Below are positions 34,778-47,698 of a DNA stretch of 64,000 nucleotides, piece after piece; the first letter of the stretch is position 1, and each line of letters starts with the position of its first letter. The position numbers and the translations under genes are program-made. The stretch is from NCBI RefSeq assembly GCF_003387165.1, contig NZ_QUMW01000010.1:1-64000 (forward strand), in the 5' to 3' direction. The notes beneath the pieces are model-generated. The model was given only the letters and a program-made list of their open reading frames with translations. It was not told the origin of the DNA and ran no database searches. Source of the DNA: Jeotgalicoccus halotolerans. GTDB taxonomy: Bacteria > Bacillota > Bacilli > Staphylococcales > Salinicoccaceae.

Positions 34778-35176
34778 TTACGCTTCTTCAGTTGTAACTG
34801 GAGCGCCTTCTACGAATTCGATAATTACAAGTTCAGCTCCGTCACCGCGACGAGCACCAAGTTTCTTAATGCTTGTGTAACCGCCTTGACGGTCTGCGAA
34901 ACGTGGAGCGATGTCTTCAAATAATTTTTGAAGTGCATAACTTGTTGAACCATCTTCATTGATGATTTCTACGTTACGTACAGTTTGACCGGCACGTCTT
35001 TTCGATGCTAGGTCACCGCGTTTACCAAGTGTAACTAAACGGTCTGCAAGTTTACGTAATTCTTTAGCACGGTCTTCAGTAGTAGTGATGCGCTCACTTA
35101 CTATTAGTGAAGTTGCTAAGTCGCGTAGCATTGCTTTTCTTTGGTCAGATGTACGTCCAAGTTTTCTGTAACCCAT
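34778..35176 (-). CDS. rplQ: Ribosomal protein L17
   Basis: Large-subunit protein near the tunnel exit. It starts [20 protein letters not shown] and has [26 protein letters not shown]. At 132 residues it is about ten longer than usual because of a short insertion and a TTEEA tail. It is the last gene of the alpha operon, 19 bp after rpoA. Confidence 0.98.
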   Translation of the reverse strand: MGYRKLGRTSDQRKAMLRDLATSLIVSERITTTEDRAKELRKLADRLVTLGKRGDLASKRRAGQTVRNVEIINEDGSTSYALQKLFEDIAPRFADRQGGYTSIKKLGARRGDGAELVIIEFVEGAPVTTEEA

Positions 35177-35195
35177 TATTTCTCCTCCTTTATGA

Positions 35196-36140
35196 CTAGT
35201 CTTCTTTACGTAGACCTAAATCAAGGTCTTCAAGTTTAAATTTAACTTCTTCCAGTGACTTACGTCCCAGATTACGCACTTTCATCATATCAGCTTCTGT
35301 TTTATCAGTAAGTTCCTGAACAGAGTTAATACCAGCGCGTTTCAGACAGTTATAAGAACGTACTGATAAGTCAAGTTCTTCAATAGACATTTCAAGTACT
35401 TTCTCTTTCTGATTTTCTTCTTTTTCGATCATGATTTCAGCGTTTTGCGCTTCATCTGTAAGACCTACAAAGATGTTTAAATGTTCAGTGAGAATTTTAG
35501 CACCCAATGATACTGCTTCCTGAGGAGAGATTGAACCATCAGTCCAAACATCCAGAGTCAGCTTATCGAAGTTTGTACTTTGTCCTACACGTGTATTTTC
35601 AACAGTATAATTCGCACGTTCTATCGGTGTATAGATAGAGTCGATTGGAATTACACCAATTGGCATATCAGCTTTATTATTACCTTCTGCAAGAGTATAT
35701 CCCCGACCGCGATCAGCTGTCATGCGTAGTTTTAAGCTTCCGCCTTTAGATACTGTTGCAATCTTAAGGTCTCTGTTTAAAATTTCCACATCGCTGTCGT
35801 GAGTAATATCAGCTGCAGTAACTACACCTTCACCGCTAAAATCAATTTCCAAAGTTTTTTCTTCTTCGGAATATATTTTTAAAGCAAGGCTCTTCATGTT
35901 GGTAATAATTGTAGTCACGTCTTCAACAACGTTGTCAATTGTCGAAAACTCATGAAGTACATTTTCTATTTCAATCGTCTTAACTGCCGCACCTGGTAAT
36001 GATGATAACAGAATGCGACGCAAGGAGTTCCCAAGTGTTGTCCCATAACCTCTCTCTAAAGGTTCTACAACAAACTTACCAAACTTAGAATCTTCCGATA
36101 CCTCTACTGTCTCAATTCTAGGTTTCTCGATTTCGATCAT
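35196..36140 (-). CDS. rpoA: RNA polymerase alpha subunit
   Basis: Assembly platform of RNA polymerase. The N-terminal domain (1-230) contains [23 protein letters not shown] linker follows, then the C-terminal domain (250-314) with [29 protein letters not shown] that binds UP elements. Start chosen at ATG 36140 (314 aa) because the GGAGG at 36151-36155 leaves too little room for the ATG at 36149. Confidence 0.98.
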   Translation of the reverse strand: MIEIEKPRIETVEVSEDSKFGKFVVEPLERGYGTTLGNSLRRILLSSLPGAAVKTIEIENVLHEFSTIDNVVEDVTTIITNMKSLALKIYSEEEKTLEIDFSGEGVVTAADITHDSDVEILNRDLKIATVSKGGSLKLRMTADRGRGYTLAEGNNKADMPIGVIPIDSIYTPIERANYTVENTRVGQSTNFDKLTLDVWTDGSISPQEAVSLGAKILTEHLNIFVGLTDEAQNAEIMIEKEENQKEKVLEMSIEELDLSVRSYNCLKRAGINSVQELTDKTEADMMKVRNLGRKSLEEVKFKLEDLDLGLRKED

Positions 36141-36220
36141 GTGTAACATATCCTCCCTTTAAACGCCGAAAATATTAGAAAATAATATTGTTCCCAACTA
36201 CTTAAGCGATTTATTATTTT

Positions 36221-36610
36221 TTATACACGACGGCGTTTAGGCGGACGGCAGCCATTGTGTGGAACTGGAGTTACATCTTTGATAGCTGTAATTTCAAGTC
36301 CAGCTGACTGAAGCGCACGGATAGCTGCTTCACGTCCGGCACCAGGACCTTTAACTGTAACTTCTACAGTTTTAAGACCATGTTCCATCGCTGCTTTAGA
36401 AGCAGTTTCAGAAGCCATTTGTGCAGCGAAAGGAGTAGATTTCTTAGAACCTTTAAACCCTAATGCACCAGCAGATGACCATGAAAGAGCATTACCGAAC
36501 TCGTCAGTAATTGTTACGATAGTGTTGTTAAAAGTTGAACGGATGTGTGCCACACCTGCTTCGACATTCTTTTTCACTCTACGTTTACGTGATTGTTGTT
36601 TGCGAGCCAT
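36221..36610 (-). CDS. rpsK: Ribosomal protein S11
   Basis: Platform protein of the small subunit. Starts [28 protein letters not shown] and [13 protein letters not shown] close a normal 129-residue chain. The usual S13-S11-rpoA-L17 order holds. Confidence 0.98.
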   Translation of the reverse strand: MARKQQSRKRRVKKNVEAGVAHIRSTFNNTIVTITDEFGNALSWSSAGALGFKGSKKSTPFAAQMASETASKAAMEHGLKTVEVTVKGPGAGREAAIRALQSAGLEITAIKDVTPVPHNGCRPPKRRRV

Positions 36611-36639
36611 TATTTATCCTCCTTTACTTTAGTAACTAT

Positions 36640-37005
36640 TTATTTCTTCTTGTTCGCTACTGTTTTAATTGGACCTTTACGAGTTCTTGCGTTGTTCTTA
36701 GTTTTTTGACCGTTAACCGGTAAACCGCGACGGTGACGCATTCCCTTGTAAGAACCGATTTCCATTAGACGTTTAACGTTTAAGTTTGTTTCACGGCGTA
36801 AGTCACCTTCGACTTTATACGCATCTACTACTTCACGAATTTTGTTTAATTCATCTTCAGTAAGATCTTTAACTCTAGTATTTTCATCAACTGATGCTTT
36901 AGCTAAAATTTCGCTAGCGCGTGCTGGTCCAATACCGAAAATATATGTTAAAGAAATTACAACACGTTTGTCACGTGGTACGTCAACTCCTGCAATACGA
37001 GCCAT
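36640..37005 (-). CDS. rpsM: Ribosomal protein S13
   Basis: Head protein contacting L5 and t[29 protein letters not shown] and the basic end [16 protein letters not shown] are diagnostic; 121 residues is normal. It lies 24 bp after rpmJ. Confidence 0.98.
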   Translation of the reverse strand: MARIAGVDVPRDKRVVISLTYIFGIGPARASEILAKASVDENTRVKDLTEDELNKIREVVDAYKVEGDLRRETNLNVKRLMEIGSYKGMRHRRGLPVNGQKTKNNARTRKGPIKTVANKKK

Positions 37006-37029
37006 ATCTTTGCACCTCCAAATTAAGTA

Positions 37030-37173
<144 letters not shown>

Positions 37174-37392
37174 TTATTTAAAACGATAAGTGATTCTGCC
37201 ACGTGTTAAGTCATAAGGTGACATCTCAACTGTTACTTTATCACCAGGAAGTATGCGTATATAGTTCATACGAATTTTACCTGATACATGAGCTAATATC
37301 TCATGACCATTTTCTAATTCTACTTTGAACATTGCATTTGGTAAAGTATCAAGCACTGTACCTTCCAGTTCAATTACATCTTGTTTACTCAC
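37174..37392 (-). CDS. infA: Translation initiation factor IF-1
   Basis: OB-fold protein occupying the A site during initiation. [24 protein letters not shown] and RGRITYRFK are diagnostic; 72 residues is normal. It is preceded by a 139-bp gap with strong inverted repeats. The methionine aminopeptidase gene that lies between adk and infA in Bacillus is absent here. Confidence 0.98.
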   Translation of the reverse strand: MSKQDVIELEGTVLDTLPNAMFKVELENGHEILAHVSGKIRMNYIRILPGDKVTVEMSPYDLTRGRITYRFK

Positions 37393-37425
37393 TTCTTTTC
37401 CTCCTTATACAGCATTTCAATTCCT

Positions 37426-38197
<772 letters not shown>

Positions 38198-39499
38198 TTA
38201 TCTACGCTTTCTAAATCCGCGGTATTCTCTCTGGTTAGCCTGAGCTTCCAATTGTTTCATCGTTTCAAGAGCGACCCCGATAACGATCAGCAAGCTCGTT
38301 CCCCCAATTTGAATTGCCTGCGGCAAGTCCATAAACTTCGTAATTAAGAGTGGTAAAATTGCAATTCCTGCAAGGAACAGAGAACCTACAAATACTAATC
38401 TGTATAAAACAGAAGTAATATAGTCCTGTGTATTTTTACCTGGGCGGATACCGGGAATGTAGCTGCCCTGTTTTTTCAGGTTGTCAGCCATTTTCTCAGG
38501 ATTCACCTGTACAAATGAATAGAAGTAAGCAAATGCGATAATCAGGACAACATAGACAATCATTCCTATCCAGTCAGACGGATCGGCAAAACGGGCTACC
38601 GTTTGTGCCCAGTCTGCATCTGGGAAGAATAATGTCAGAGTTTGAGGCATCATCAGAAATGCCATTGCAAAAATTACCGGGATAACCCCTGCCGGGTTAA
38701 CTTTTAACGGTAAAAATGTCGATTGCGGCGCGAGCTGTGATCCAGGTGTTCTTTGTCCTTTTGCATATTGCACTGGAATCTTACGAATCGCTTGTAAGAT
38801 AAACACTGCAAACGCAGTCAGAAGAATAAGGAATATTACAATACCGGCAATTTGGAGCACTGCCATTGTAGTATCCGCATTACCTGTGAATCTTGACTGA
38901 TAAAGCTGAATCAATGCACCTGGAAGTGCACCGAGGATACCAGCAAAGATAATGATTGAAATACCATTACCTACACCATGTGCAGTAATCTGCTCACCAA
39001 GCCACATAAGAAATGCTGTACCCGTAGTTAAAATTAAAGCAATAAGCAGATAAGATCCGACATTATTGTCATCGATAAGGTTGCCGCCAAACATCTGGTT
39101 AAATGCAAATGACATACCGATAGCTTGGATAAATGCTAAAACGATAGTGAAATACCTAGTGAATTGAGCAAGTTTACGTCTTCCGACTTCACCTTGTCTT
39201 GCCCATTCAGCAAACTTTGGAACTACATCCATTTGAAGCAGCTGCGTCACAATTGAAGCCGTGATGTACGGCATTATTCCCATCGCAAGGATAGAGAAGT
39301 TCATGAGTGCTCCGCCGCCAAATGTGTTCATTAAATCTAAAACTCCGCTCCCGGAAGCACCAGTGTCGAAAACACCAGGATCTACACCGGGAACAGGAAT
39401 ATAAGTGCCGATTTTAAAGATAACTAGCATTGCCAAAGTAAACAGTATCTTGTTACGTATTTCTTTAATCTTAAAGAAATTCGATATCGTTCCGATCAT
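38198..39499 (-). CDS. secY: Protein translocase subunit SecY
   Basis: Channel of the Sec translocon, ten helices, 433 residues. [29 protein letters not shown] and the cytosolic loop [12 protein letters not shown] are diagnostic. Its start overlaps the stop of rplO by one base. Confidence 0.98.
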   Translation of the reverse strand: MIGTISNFFKIKEIRNKILFTLAMLVIFKIGTYIPVPGVDPGVFDTGASGSGVLDLMNTFGGGALMNFSILAMGIMPYITASIVTQLLQMDVVPKFAEWARQGEVGRRKLAQFTRYFTIVLAFIQAIGMSFAFNQMFGGNLIDDNNVGSYLLIALILTTGTAFLMWLGEQITAHGVGNGISIIIFAGILGALPGALIQLYQSRFTGNADTTMAVLQIAGIVIFLILLTAFAVFILQAIRKIPVQYAKGQRTPGSQLAPQSTFLPLKVNPAGVIPVIFAMAFLMMPQTLTLFFPDADWAQTVARFADPSDWIGMIVYVVLIIAFAYFYSFVQVNPEKMADNLKKQGSYIPGIRPGKNTQDYITSVLYRLVFVGSLFLAGIAILPLLITKFMDLPQAIQIGGTSLLIVIGVALETMKQLEAQANQREYRGFRKRR

Positions 39500-39939
39500 T
39501 AGATCACCTCATGAGTTCCGCCCTGTTGCTCAATCGCTTCTACAGCTGAACTAGAAAATTTGTGCGCTTTAATCGTCAACTTCTTCTCTAAGTTACCGTT
39601 GCCTAAAATCTTAATTCCAGATTTTTCGTTTTTAACAATCCCTGATTCTATTAAAAGTTCAGGCGTTACTTCTGTACCATTGTCAAAACGGTTTAACGCA
39701 CTAACATTTACAACTGCGTAATCTTTACGGTTGATGTTTGTGAATCCGCGTTTTGGAATTCTACGGAAAAGTGGTAATTGACCACCCTCGAAAGTAAGAC
39801 CAATTTTACCGCCAGAACGAGACTTCTGTCCGTCATGACCGCGACCGGATGTTTTACCGTTACCTGATGACATACCGCGTCCAACTCTGTTACGTTTGTT
39901 ACGCGCGCCTTCAACTGGTTTAAGTTCGTGTAATTTCAT
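39499..39939 (-). CDS. rplO: Ribosomal protein L15
   Basis: Late assembly protein of the large subunit. [22 protein letters not shown], followed by [21 protein letters not shown], is diagnostic; 146 residues is normal. Confidence 0.98.
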   Translation of the reverse strand: MKLHELKPVEGARNKRNRVGRGMSSGNGKTSGRGHDGQKSRSGGKIGLTFEGGQLPLFRRIPKRGFTNINRKDYAVVNVSALNRFDNGTEVTPELLIESGIVKNEKSGIKILGNGNLEKKLTIKAHKFSSSAVEAIEQQGGTHEVI

Positions 39940-39966
39940 CTTCGCACCTCCTACATTATTTTATCA

Positions 39967-40146
39967 TTAATTTTCTTCGACTGTAACTAAATGACTGATT
40001 TTCGCAAGCTGTCCTCTTAACTGAGGAGTATCTTCCTGCTCAACAGTCTGGTGCATTTTTCTAAGGCCTAATGCTCTAACTGTTTCTCTTTGTGTTTCTG
40101 GTTTCCCAATAACACTTTTAGTGAGGGTAACTTTCACTTTTGCCAT
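39967..40146 (-). CDS. rpmD: Ribosomal protein L30
   Basis: A 59-residue protein opening [16 protein letters not shown] and ending [10 protein letters not shown]. It lies between rpsE and rplO as in all Firmicutes, with a good Shine-Dalgarno. Too short for ordinary ORF calling. Confidence 0.97.
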   Translation of the reverse strand: MAKVKVTLTKSVIGKPETQRETVRALGLRKMHQTVEQEDTPQLRGQLAKISHLVTVEEN

Positions 40147-40160
40147 TGACTATTCCCTCC

Positions 40161-40664
40161 TTAGTTTAGAATCTCTTCTACAGTTTTATCTCTGAGTTTT
40201 GCAACTTCGTTAACATCTTTAAGTTCAGTTAAACCTACCATTGTAGCGCGAACTACGTTAATTGGTGTGTTAGCGCCGAGTGATTTACTTAAGATATCTG
40301 TAACACCAGCTAACTCAAGTACCGCACGGACAGGTCCGCCAGCGATAACCCCTGTACCAGGAGCAGCAGGTTTCATTAATACGTTACCTGATGAGAATCG
40401 TCCGATTACTTCATGAGGTACAGTACCATTAACGATCGGTACTTCAATTAGATTTTTCTTAGCAGCTTCGATTGCTTTTTTAATAGCTTCCGGAACTTCC
40501 TGTGCTTTTCCGGTACCGAAACCTACACGTCCTTTTCTGTCTCCAACTACTACTAAAGCTGAGAAACGGAAACGACGACCACCTTTAACTACTTTAGCGA
40601 TACGGTTGATCGTTACAACGCGTTCTTCAAATTCTTGTACTTCTCTTTCTCTTCTTTGAGCCAT
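40161..40664 (-). CDS. rpsE: Ribosomal protein S5
   Basis: Small-subunit protein needed for fidelity. [26 protein letters not shown] is the double-stranded RNA-binding part; the S5 fold ends EILN. 167 residues is normal. Confidence 0.98.
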   Translation of the reverse strand: MAQRREREVQEFEERVVTINRIAKVVKGGRRFRFSALVVVGDRKGRVGFGTGKAQEVPEAIKKAIEAAKKNLIEVPIVNGTVPHEVIGRFSSGNVLMKPAAPGTGVIAGGPVRAVLELAGVTDILSKSLGANTPINVVRATMVGLTELKDVNEVAKLRDKTVEEILN

Positions 40665-40685
40665 GAAATATGTCCCTCCTTTATA

Positions 40686-41048
40686 TTAGAAATCAAGTCC
40701 GTTTTCACGAGCTGCGTCTGCTAATGCTTTAACGCGTCCATGATATAAATATCCACCACGGTCAAATACTACTTTCTCGATGCCTTTATCTTTTGCACGG
40801 TTAGCAATAAGAGTTCCGACTTCTTTAGCAGCTTCTACGTTAGAGCCTGATTCGCCTTTGAATTCAGTGTCTTTAGTAGACGCGCTTGCAAGTGTAATTT
40901 GCGCAGTGTCATCAATTAATTGAGCATAGATATGCTTGTTTGAACGGTAAACATTTAAACGTGGTCTTTCAGACGTACCTGAAAGTAAGTTACGCACGCG
41001 ACCATGTCTCTTTTGACGTACTTTATTCTTGTCAATTTTCGCGATCAT
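40686..41048 (-). CDS. rplR: Ribosomal protein L18
   Basis: 5S rRNA-binding protein. [20 protein letters not shown] and [26 protein letters not shown] are diagnostic; 120 residues is normal. Confidence 0.98.
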   Translation of the reverse strand: MIAKIDKNKVRQKRHGRVRNLLSGTSERPRLNVYRSNKHIYAQLIDDTAQITLASASTKDTEFKGESGSNVEAAKEVGTLIANRAKDKGIEKVVFDRGGYLYHGRVKALADAARENGLDF

Positions 41049-41072
41049 TGATGTTCACTCCTCACTTATTTA

Positions 41073-41609
41073 TTATTTACCAGTTTTACCTTCTTTTTGG
41101 CGAACGTTTTCACCTTTATAGCGAATACCTTTACCTTTGTATGGCTCTGGCGGACGTACTTGGCGGATTTTAGAAGCTAATGCTCCAACTTCCTCTTTAT
41201 TAATACCTTCAATTTTAATGTTAGTATTACCGTCAACTGTGATTGAAAGATCTCCAGCTGATTCGAATTCTACCGGGTGTGATAAACCAACGTTGAGCGT
41301 TAATTTATTACCTTGCATTTGAGCACGGTAACCAACCCCGATAAGTTCTAATTCTTTAACGAAACCTTTTGATACACCCTCAACCATGTTATTGATAAGT
41401 GCACGAGTTGTTCCGTGAACTGTACGGTGTTCTTTAGATTCACTTGGGCGAACTACTTCTAAAGTAGTGTCTTCAAGATTATATGCCATTTCTTCATTAA
41501 ATGTGTTTACCAGTTCACCTTTAGGGCCTTTTACTGTAATAGTATTGTCCTTAATGTCAACTGTAACATCATTTGGAATGTCAATAAGACGTTTACCTAC
41601 ACGACTCAT
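41073..41609 (-). CDS. rplF: Ribosomal protein L6
   Basis: Two-domain protein near the factor-binding site. It begins [19 protein letters not shown] and ends with [16 protein letters not shown] and a KEGKTGK tail; 178 residues is normal. Confidence 0.98.
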   Translation of the reverse strand: MSRVGKRLIDIPNDVTVDIKDNTITVKGPKGELVNTFNEEMAYNLEDTTLEVVRPSESKEHRTVHGTTRALINNMVEGVSKGFVKELELIGVGYRAQMQGNKLTLNVGLSHPVEFESAGDLSITVDGNTNIKIEGINKEEVGALASKIRQVRPPEPYKGKGIRYKGENVRQKEGKTGK

Positions 41610-41634
41610 TACTTTGCACCTCCTGTTTTATTAA

Positions 41635-42033
41635 TTACCAAACGTATGCGAGAACTTCCCCGCCGAGATTTCTTTTACGTGCTTCTTTATCAGTAAGCAC
41701 ACCTTCTGATGTTGAGATAAGAGCAATCCCAAGACCGTTAAGTACTCTCGGTAACTCTTCTCTTTTAGCATAAACACGAAGTCCAGGTTTAGAAATACGT
41801 TTCAAACCAGTGATAACGCGTTCGTTTTCGTTGCTGTATTTCATGAATACACGGATGATGCCTTGCTTATCGTCCTCGATGTATTCTACATTTTTTACAA
41901 AACCTTCTGTTTTCAAAATTCCAGCGATTTCCTTTTTCATGTTTGAAGCAGGAATCTCTAAAGTTTCATGTCTAACAATGTTCGCATTTCTAATGCGTGT
42001 TAGCATATCTGCAATTGGATCTGACACTGTCAT
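41635..42033 (-). CDS. rpsH: Ribosomal protein S8
   Basis: Central-domain protein and, in E. coli, repressor of the spc operon. [17 protein letters not shown] and [13 protein letters not shown] are diagnostic; 132 residues. Confidence 0.98.
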   Translation of the reverse strand: MTVSDPIADMLTRIRNANIVRHETLEIPASNMKKEIAGILKTEGFVKNVEYIEDDKQGIIRVFMKYSNENERVITGLKRISKPGLRVYAKREELPRVLNGLGIALISTSEGVLTDKEARKRNLGGEVLAYVW

Positions 42034-42062
42034 TTAAGTTGCCTCCTTTCGATTAATGAATC

Positions 42063-42248
42063 TTACCAGCTTGCTTTTCTTACACCAGGAATTTGCCCTT
42101 TGTAAGCAAGTTCACGGAAACAGATACGGCAAAGCTTGAATTTACGTAGTACTGAGTGTGGTCTTCCACATCTTTCACAGCGAGTATATTCTCTAACTTT
42201 GAATTTTTGTTCTTTTTGCTGTTTAGCAATCATTGATTTTTTAGCCAC
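42063..42248 (-). CDS. rpsN: Ribosomal protein S14, zinc type
   Basis: Type Z S14 with the zinc-binding set [20 protein letters not shown]; 61 residues. Firmicutes often carry a second zinc-free copy elsewhere, not visible here. Confidence 0.98.
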   Translation of the reverse strand: MAKKSMIAKQQKEQKFKVREYTRCERCGRPHSVLRKFKLCRICFRELAYKGQIPGVRKASW

Positions 42249-42267
42249 TATATTGCCTCCTTATTAC

Positions 42268-42807
42268 TTACTTTTGGAACGGCATACCGAATTGTGTAAG
42301 CAGTTCACGAGCTTCTTCGTCCGTGTTTGCTGTCGTTACAATAACGATATCCATACCGCGCACTTTTGATACTTTATCGTAATCAATTTCCGGGAAGATT
42401 AATTGTTCTTTAACACCTAATGTGTAGTTACCGCGGCCATCGAACGCTTTCTTCGAAATACCTCTGAAGTCTCTTACACGTGGTAATGAAACTGAGATAA
42501 GTTTGTCCAGGAATTCATACATTCTTTCTCCGCGAAGTGTAACTTTCGCACCGATCGGCATACCTTCACGTAAACGGAATGTAGCGACTGATTTTTTAGC
42601 TTTAGTAATAATTGGTTTTTGACCTGTAATAGCACTTAATTCCTCAACTGCTGTGTCGAGTACTTTTGCGTTTTGTACAGCGTCACCGATACCCATGTTT
42701 ACTACGATTTTATCAATCTTTGGTGCCTGCATTACTGAAGAATAATTAAATTTATTTACGAGTTCTTGTTTAATTGTTTCATTGTATTTATCTTTTAAGC
42801 GAGCCAT
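42268..42807 (-). CDS. rplE: Ribosomal protein L5
   Basis: 5S rRNA-binding protein contacting the P-site tRNA. Diagnostic parts are [16 protein letters not shown] and [27 protein letters not shown]; 179 residues is normal. Confidence 0.98.
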   Translation of the reverse strand: MARLKDKYNETIKQELVNKFNYSSVMQAPKIDKIVVNMGIGDAVQNAKVLDTAVEELSAITGQKPIITKAKKSVATFRLREGMPIGAKVTLRGERMYEFLDKLISVSLPRVRDFRGISKKAFDGRGNYTLGVKEQLIFPEIDYDKVSKVRGMDIVIVTTANTDEEARELLTQFGMPFQK

Positions 42808-42833
42808 TAATGGGACCTCCTTCCGTTTAAATC

Positions 42834-43142
42834 TTATTTGATCTCTTTACCTGATTTAACAGCGATTTTCACTTTTTTACCATCTTTGATTTCATGACGG
42901 ACACGAGTGCGTTCACCTGATTCAGGATCTACATGCATGACGTTGGAAACATGAATCGGAGCTTCTACCTCTAGAATCCCGCCTTCCGGGTTCATTTGAG
43001 ATGGCTTCTGATGTTTCTTAATTACGTTGACATTTTCGATAACGACACGATTATCTGCAGGAATTGCTTTTAGTACAGTTCCTTTTTTACCTTTGTCCTT
43101 ACCGCTTATTACAACGACCTGGTCACCTGTTTTTACGTGCAT
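42834..43142 (-). CDS. rplX: Ribosomal protein L24
   Basis: Assembly-initiating protein with a KOW motif at the N-terminus ([20 protein letters not shown]); 102 residues. Confidence 0.98.
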   Translation of the reverse strand: MHVKTGDQVVVISGKDKGKKGTVLKAIPADNRVVIENVNVIKKHQKPSQMNPEGGILEVEAPIHVSNVMHVDPESGERTRVRHEIKDGKKVKIAVKSGKEIK

Positions 43143-43168
43143 AGTTGTCGCACCTCCTTCGGTTTTGG

Positions 43169-43543
43169 TTATAGTACTTCTGGTGCTAATGAGATAATCT
43201 TCATGAAGTTTCCTTCGCGAAGTTCACGAGCAACTGGTCCGAAAATACGCGTACCTCTTGGACCTTTATCATCAGTATCACGGATGATTACGCATGCGTT
43301 CTCATCGAATTTAATATATGAACCATCTTCACGACGGACACCTGTTTTTGTTCTGACGATGACGGCTTTAACAACCTCACCTTTTTTGACAACCCCACCT
43401 GGTGTTGCATTCTTAACACTTGCAACGATTACATCACCAATGTTCGCAGTTTTACGGCCTGTTCCGCCTAAAACTTTAATAGTTAGCACTTCACGTGCAC
43501 CTGAGTTGTCAGCTACCTTCAAACGGCTCTCTGACTGAATCAT
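43169..43543 (-). CDS. rplN: Ribosomal protein L14
   Basis: Subunit-interface protein. [19 protein letters not shown] and [14 protein letters not shown] are diagnostic. At 124 residues it has a two-residue insertion ([12 protein letters not shown], where close relatives read IIRDDKGPRG). Confidence 0.98.
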   Translation of the reverse strand: MIQSESRLKVADNSGAREVLTIKVLGGTGRKTANIGDVIVASVKNATPGGVVKKGEVVKAVIVRTKTGVRREDGSYIKFDENACVIIRDTDDKGPRGTRIFGPVARELREGNFMKIISLAPEVL

Positions 43544-43573
43544 GCGTGATTCCCTCCTTCTGTTTCAAATATT

Positions 43574-43837
43574 TTATATAATTACAGATTCTTTAACGAT
43601 CTCAACTAGACGGAATCGTTTAGTCGCAGATAATGGACGTGTTTCTTCAATTCTTACAATGTCGCCCATTTTCGCAGTGTTATTTTCATCATGTGTTTTA
43701 TATTTCTTAGAATATTTAACACGTTTTCCGATGATCGGGTGCTTAGTGTAAGTTTCAACAAGTACCGTTACAGTCTTATCCATCTTGTCGGATACGACGC
43801 GGCCCTGGTAAACCTTGCGTTCGTTTTTTCTTTCCAC
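43574..43837 (-). CDS. rpsQ: Ribosomal protein S17
   Basis: OB-fold small-subunit protein. [23 protein letters not shown] is diagnostic; 87 residues. Confidence 0.98.
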   Translation of the reverse strand: MERKNERKVYQGRVVSDKMDKTVTVLVETYTKHPIIGKRVKYSKKYKTHDENNTAKMGDIVRIEETRPLSATKRFRLVEIVKESVII

Positions 43838-43855
43838 GATTTGAACCTCCTCTAA

Positions 43856-44065
43856 TTATTGATTCGCTTGCGCTTCTTCAATCTCTCTCTGGCGAACCGT
43901 CGTTTTCATTCTAGCAATAGTCTTTCTAACTTCTTTGATACGAGCAGTGTTTTCTAGCTGACCTGTAGCTAGCTGAAAGCGCAGATTGAAAAGTTCTTCT
44001 TTCAATTCTTTAACATTAGATTCAATTTCAGAATTCGTTAAATCACGGATTTCTTTAGCTTTCAT
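43856..44065 (-). CDS. rpmC: Ribosomal protein L29
   Basis: Helical-hairpin protein at the tunnel exit. The start [13 protein letters not shown] at 44065 (69 aa) is the family start; a longer in-frame start four codons upstream is unlikely. It overlaps the end of rplP by 11 nt. Confidence 0.97.
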   Translation of the reverse strand: MKAKEIRDLTNSEIESNVKELKEELFNLRFQLATGQLENTARIKEVRKTIARMKTTVRQREIEEAQANQ

Positions 44066-44489
44066 TCGTATCACCACCTAATTCTTCACGTTTTACTACT
44101 TTCGTTTTTAATGGAAGTTTATGACTTGCAAGACGAAGAGCTTCTTTCGCCACTTCTTCTTCAACACCCGCAACTTCAAACATAACGCGGCCTGGTTTAA
44201 CAACTGCAATCCAGCCTTCAATTGCACCTTTACCAGAACCCATACGTACTTCTAATGGTTTCTTTGTATATGGCGTGTGCGGGAAGATGTTGATCCATAC
44301 TTTACCGCCACGTTTCATGTAACGTGTCATTGCAATACGTGCTGCTTCGATTTGTCTTGCAGTAATCCAAGACGTTGTTGTAGCCTGCAGTCCATATTCG
44401 CCAAAGCTTACTTGATTTCCGCCTTTTGAACGTCCTTTAGTGTCTGGACGGTGCTGACGACGGTATTTAACTCTTTTTGGTAATAACAT
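44055..44489 (-). CDS. rplP: Ribosomal protein L16
   Basis: Protein near the peptidyl transferase centre. [21 protein letters not shown] and [12 protein letters not shown] are diagnostic; 144 residues is normal. Confidence 0.98.
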   Translation of the reverse strand: MLLPKRVKYRRQHRPDTKGRSKGGNQVSFGEYGLQATTTSWITARQIEAARIAMTRYMKRGGKVWINIFPHTPYTKKPLEVRMGSGKGAIEGWIAVVKPGRVMFEVAGVEEEVAKEALRLASHKLPLKTKVVKREELGGDTNES

Positions 44490-44506
44490 TCCAATTTTCC
44501 TCCTTA

Positions 44507-45148
44507 CTATTTATTATTCTTTGTAGGAAGAACTTCTCCACGGTAGATCCATACCTTGACACCTAACTTACCGTAAGTAGTGTCTGCTTCTTCGTGAGCA
44601 TAATCGATGTCTGCACGAAGTGTATGAAGTGGAACTGTTCCTTCATTGTAACCTTCAGCACGAGCGATGTCGGCACCGCCTAAACGTCCTGATACTTGTG
44701 TTCTGATACCTTTAGCGCCTGATTTAATAGCTCTTTGAAGCGCTTGTTTTTGTGCTCTACGGAAAGATACACGGTTTTCTAGCTGACGCGCAATATTTTC
44801 TGCTACAAGTTTAGCATCCATATCCACTTTCTTAATTTCAATAACGTTGATATGAACCTTCTTGCCAGTTAAGTTAGTCAGTGCAGTACGGAGTTTGTTA
44901 ATTTCACTACCGCCTTTACCAATTACCATACCTGGTTTACCTGTGTGCAGTGCAATGTTTACACGGTTTGCTGCACGTTCGATTTCCACTTTGGAAATTG
45001 ATGCATCTTTAAGATTAGTCTCGATATATTCACGAACTTTTAAGTCTTCGTGTAACAGGCTTGCAAAGTTTTTATCTGCATACCATTTTGCTTCCCAGTC
45101 ACGAATGACACCTACACGAAACCCATTTGGATTTATCTTTTGGCCCAA
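44507..45148 (-). CDS. rpsC: Ribosomal protein S3
   Basis: mRNA-entry protein with a KH domain ([16 protein letters not shown]). It begins [20 protein letters not shown]; 213 residues is slightly short compared with 217-218. Confidence 0.98.
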   Translation of the reverse strand: MGQKINPNGFRVGVIRDWEAKWYADKNFASLLHEDLKVREYIETNLKDASISKVEIERAANRVNIALHTGKPGMVIGKGGSEINKLRTALTNLTGKKVHINVIEIKKVDMDAKLVAENIARQLENRVSFRRAQKQALQRAIKSGAKGIRTQVSGRLGGADIARAEGYNEGTVPLHTLRADIDYAHEEADTTYGKLGVKVWIYRGEVLPTKNNK

Positions 45149-45169
45149 GTTAATTCCCTCCTTATATAA

Positions 45170-45553
45170 TTAAGCGTTCTCTGTCTCTTGGTTTTCTTCA
45201 GTTTCAACTTCTGTTTCATTTGCATATTCTTCAACAACTACTGTGATATGGCTCGTACGCTTGTTGATTTTAGTAGCACGGCCCTGAGCACGTGGACGGA
45301 ATCTTTTCAGCGTTGGACCTTCGTCTGCATAAATTTCTGAAATGTACAGGTTGTCGATATCCATATCGTAGTTGTGTTCTGCGTTAGCAACAGCAGATTT
45401 AACTAATTTCTCCACTACCGGTGAAGATCTCTTGTTTGTAAGTTTTAGAATTGAAATCGCTTCTCCAACTTCTTTACCTCTGACAAGGTCAAGAATAAGG
45501 CGTACTTTACGCGGAGCGATTCTCACAGTTTTAGCAACAGCTTTCGATTGCAT
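45170..45553 (-). CDS. rplV: Ribosomal protein L22
   Basis: Tunnel-lining protein. [25 protein letters not shown] and [22 protein letters not shown] are diagnostic. An acidic 17-residue tail (about 111-127) extends past the usual end. Confidence 0.98.
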   Translation of the reverse strand: MQSKAVAKTVRIAPRKVRLILDLVRGKEVGEAISILKLTNKRSSPVVEKLVKSAVANAEHNYDMDIDNLYISEIYADEGPTLKRFRPRAQGRATKINKRTSHITVVVEEYANETEVETEENQETENA

Positions 45554-45588
45554 GAGTCTTTCCTCCTTTATCGCATATGGTTAGTTAT

Positions 45589-45864
45589 TTATCTTTTTGT
45601 TTTCTGATCGTTTCCGTGACCTCTGAAAGTTCTAGTAGGTGCAAATTCACCCAGTTTGTGGCCAACCATATCTTCTGTGATGTACACAGGTACATGTTTG
45701 CGTCCGTCGTATACAGCGATTGTGTGTCCGATGAAATTCGGGAAAACCGTTGAACGGCGTGACCATGTTTTAATTACACTTTTTTTACTACCTTCGTTCT
45801 GAGCCTCTACTTTTTTCATGAGGTGATCATCGACGAAAGGTCCTTTTTTAAGACTGCGTGCCAT
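45589..45864 (-). CDS. rpsS: Ribosomal protein S19
   Basis: Head protein. [20 protein letters not shown] starts at 45864 (91 aa); a possible upstream start six codons earlier would add MEGGAY and is rejected because the family starts MARS and a Shine-Dalgarno lies within. Confidence 0.97.
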   Translation of the reverse strand: MARSLKKGPFVDDHLMKKVEAQNEGSKKSVIKTWSRRSTVFPNFIGHTIAVYDGRKHVPVYITEDMVGHKLGEFAPTRTFRGHGNDQKTKR

Positions 45865-45918
45865 GTAGGCGCCTCCTTCCAATAATGCGTGCGGATTTTA
45901 TCCGCACACTTACATTAC

Positions 45919-46749
45919 TTATTTTTTACGTCCTCTTACTATGAACTTAGTCGAACGGTTTTTGCCTCTGCGAGTTTTCTTACCAAGAGTTGGTTTGCCC
46001 CAAGGTGAAACTGGAGATGGCCTACCGATTGGCGCTTTACCTTCACCACCACCGTGAGGGTGATCGTTAGGGTTCATTACCGAACCGCGTACTGTAGGGC
46101 GTTTACCTTTCCATCTAGAGCGTCCGGCTTTACCAATGTTGATAAGTTCGTGCTGCTCGTTACCAACTTGTCCGATTGTCGCTCTGCATGTAAGGAGAAC
46201 CATACGTACTTCGCCGGAAGCTAATCTTACCAGCGCGTATTTACCTTCTTTACCTAACAGCTGTGCACCTGTACCTGCTGAACGAGACATCTGTCCGCCG
46301 GCACCCGGTTTTAATTCGATATTGTGGATTGTAGTACCAACTGGGATATCAGCTAATGCTAATGCGTTCCCTGTTTTGATATCTGCTTCAGGTCCACTCA
46401 TGATTACTGCTCCAACTGTCATGCCTTTAGGTGCTAAGATATATCTCTTTTCACCATCTGCATATGATACTAACGCGATGTTAGCTGAACGGTTTGGATC
46501 GTATTCAATAGTTTTTACTGTTGCAGGAACCCCGTCTTTATTACGTTTAAAATCAATGACTCTGTATTGACGTTTGTGTCCACCTGCTTGGTGACGTACA
46601 GTGATTTTACCCTGGTTATTACGTCCCGCTCTTTTCGGCAGCGGCTCTAATAATGAACGTTCCGGAGTTGTTGAAGTAATTTCAGCAAAGTCCGAACCAG
46701 TCATATTACGACGACCATTCGTGGTAGGCTTATATTTCTTAATTGCCAT
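45919..46749 (-). CDS. rplB: Ribosomal protein L2
   Basis: Essential for the peptidyl transferase centre. [32 protein letters not shown] and [15 protein letters not shown] are diagnostic; 276 residues. Confidence 0.98.
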   Translation of the reverse strand: MAIKKYKPTTNGRRNMTGSDFAEITSTTPERSLLEPLPKRAGRNNQGKITVRHQAGGHKRQYRVIDFKRNKDGVPATVKTIEYDPNRSANIALVSYADGEKRYILAPKGMTVGAVIMSGPEADIKTGNALALADIPVGTTIHNIELKPGAGGQMSRSAGTGAQLLGKEGKYALVRLASGEVRMVLLTCRATIGQVGNEQHELINIGKAGRSRWKGKRPTVRGSVMNPNDHPHGGGEGKAPIGRPSPVSPWGKPTLGKKTRRGKNRSTKFIVRGRKK

Positions 46750-46784
46750 CCTCGTTATACCTCCTTATTGGTATCTATTATTAA

Positions 46785-47057
46785 TTAAAAGATTTCGATT
46801 GAACCTTCTTTAAGTTTTACAATCGCTTTTCTTCTTCTGTTTGTGTAGCCTTCGTAACGGCCCATGCGTTTTTTCTTAGGCTTAACATTCATAATGTTTA
46901 CTTTGTCTACTTTAACGTCGAAAATTTCTTCAATTGCGTGTTTAACTTGAGTTTTGTTCGCTCTCACATCTACATCAAATGTGTATTTGTCTTCTGACAT
47001 TAAGTCAGCAGAACGCTCAGTGATTACTGGGCGCTTGATAATGTCGCGTGCATCCAT
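46785..47057 (-). CDS. rplW: Ribosomal protein L23
   Basis: Tunnel-exit docking protein for trigger factor and [23 protein letters not shown] is diagnostic; 90 residues. Its start overlaps the stop of rplD by one base. Confidence 0.98.
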   Translation of the reverse strand: MDARDIIKRPVITERSADLMSEDKYTFDVDVRANKTQVKHAIEEIFDVKVDKVNIMNVKPKKKRMGRYEGYTNRRRKAIVKLKEGSIEIF

Positions 47058-47677
47058 TATACAAGTACCTCCTCTGCTTTTTTGATTGCTCCCTCAGTGA
47101 AGATCACATGGTTAGCAGAAAGGATATCTAGTACGTTAAGACCAGCTGGAGTCAACACGGTAACACCTGGGATGTTACGCGCTGATTTTTCAACGATTTC
47201 GTCTTTATTTTCAAGTACAAGAAGTACTTTCTTAGCCGCACCAAGGTTTTCAAGAACTGTTAAGAATTCTTTAGTTTTTGGCGCTTCCATTTCAAGGTGG
47301 TCAATCACTTGTAGTGCTTCTTCATTCACTTTCGCTGAAAGTGCTGAACGAAGTGCAAGTTTCCTCATTTTCTTCGGCATGCTGAAGCTGTATGATCTTG
47401 GAGTCGGTCCGAATACAACGCCGCCTCCGCGGAACTGTGGTGCACGGATTGTACCTTGACGTGCGTTACCTGTTCCTTTTTGTTTAAACGGCTTTCTTCC
47501 GCCGCCGCGTACAGCTGAGCGGTTTTTCACTGCATGTGTCCCTTGTCTAAGAGATGCACGCTGTAAGTGAACTGCTTCAAACAGTACATGCTGGTTCGGT
47601 TCGATTCCGAATACATCCTGGTTTAGTTCGATAGAACTTACTTTAGTTCCTTCTTTTGATAAAACATCGATTGCCAT
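47057..47677 (-). CDS. rplD: Ribosomal protein L4
   Basis: Tunnel protein and, in E. coli, repressor of the S10 operon through its leader. [19 protein letters not shown] is diagnostic; 206 residues. Confidence 0.98.
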   Translation of the reverse strand: MAIDVLSKEGTKVSSIELNQDVFGIEPNQHVLFEAVHLQRASLRQGTHAVKNRSAVRGGGRKPFKQKGTGNARQGTIRAPQFRGGGVVFGPTPRSYSFSMPKKMRKLALRSALSAKVNEEALQVIDHLEMEAPKTKEFLTVLENLGAAKKVLLVLENKDEIVEKSARNIPGVTVLTPAGLNVLDILSANHVIFTEGAIKKAEEVLV

Positions 47678-47698
47678 GTGTTTATCCTCCCTTCCTTA

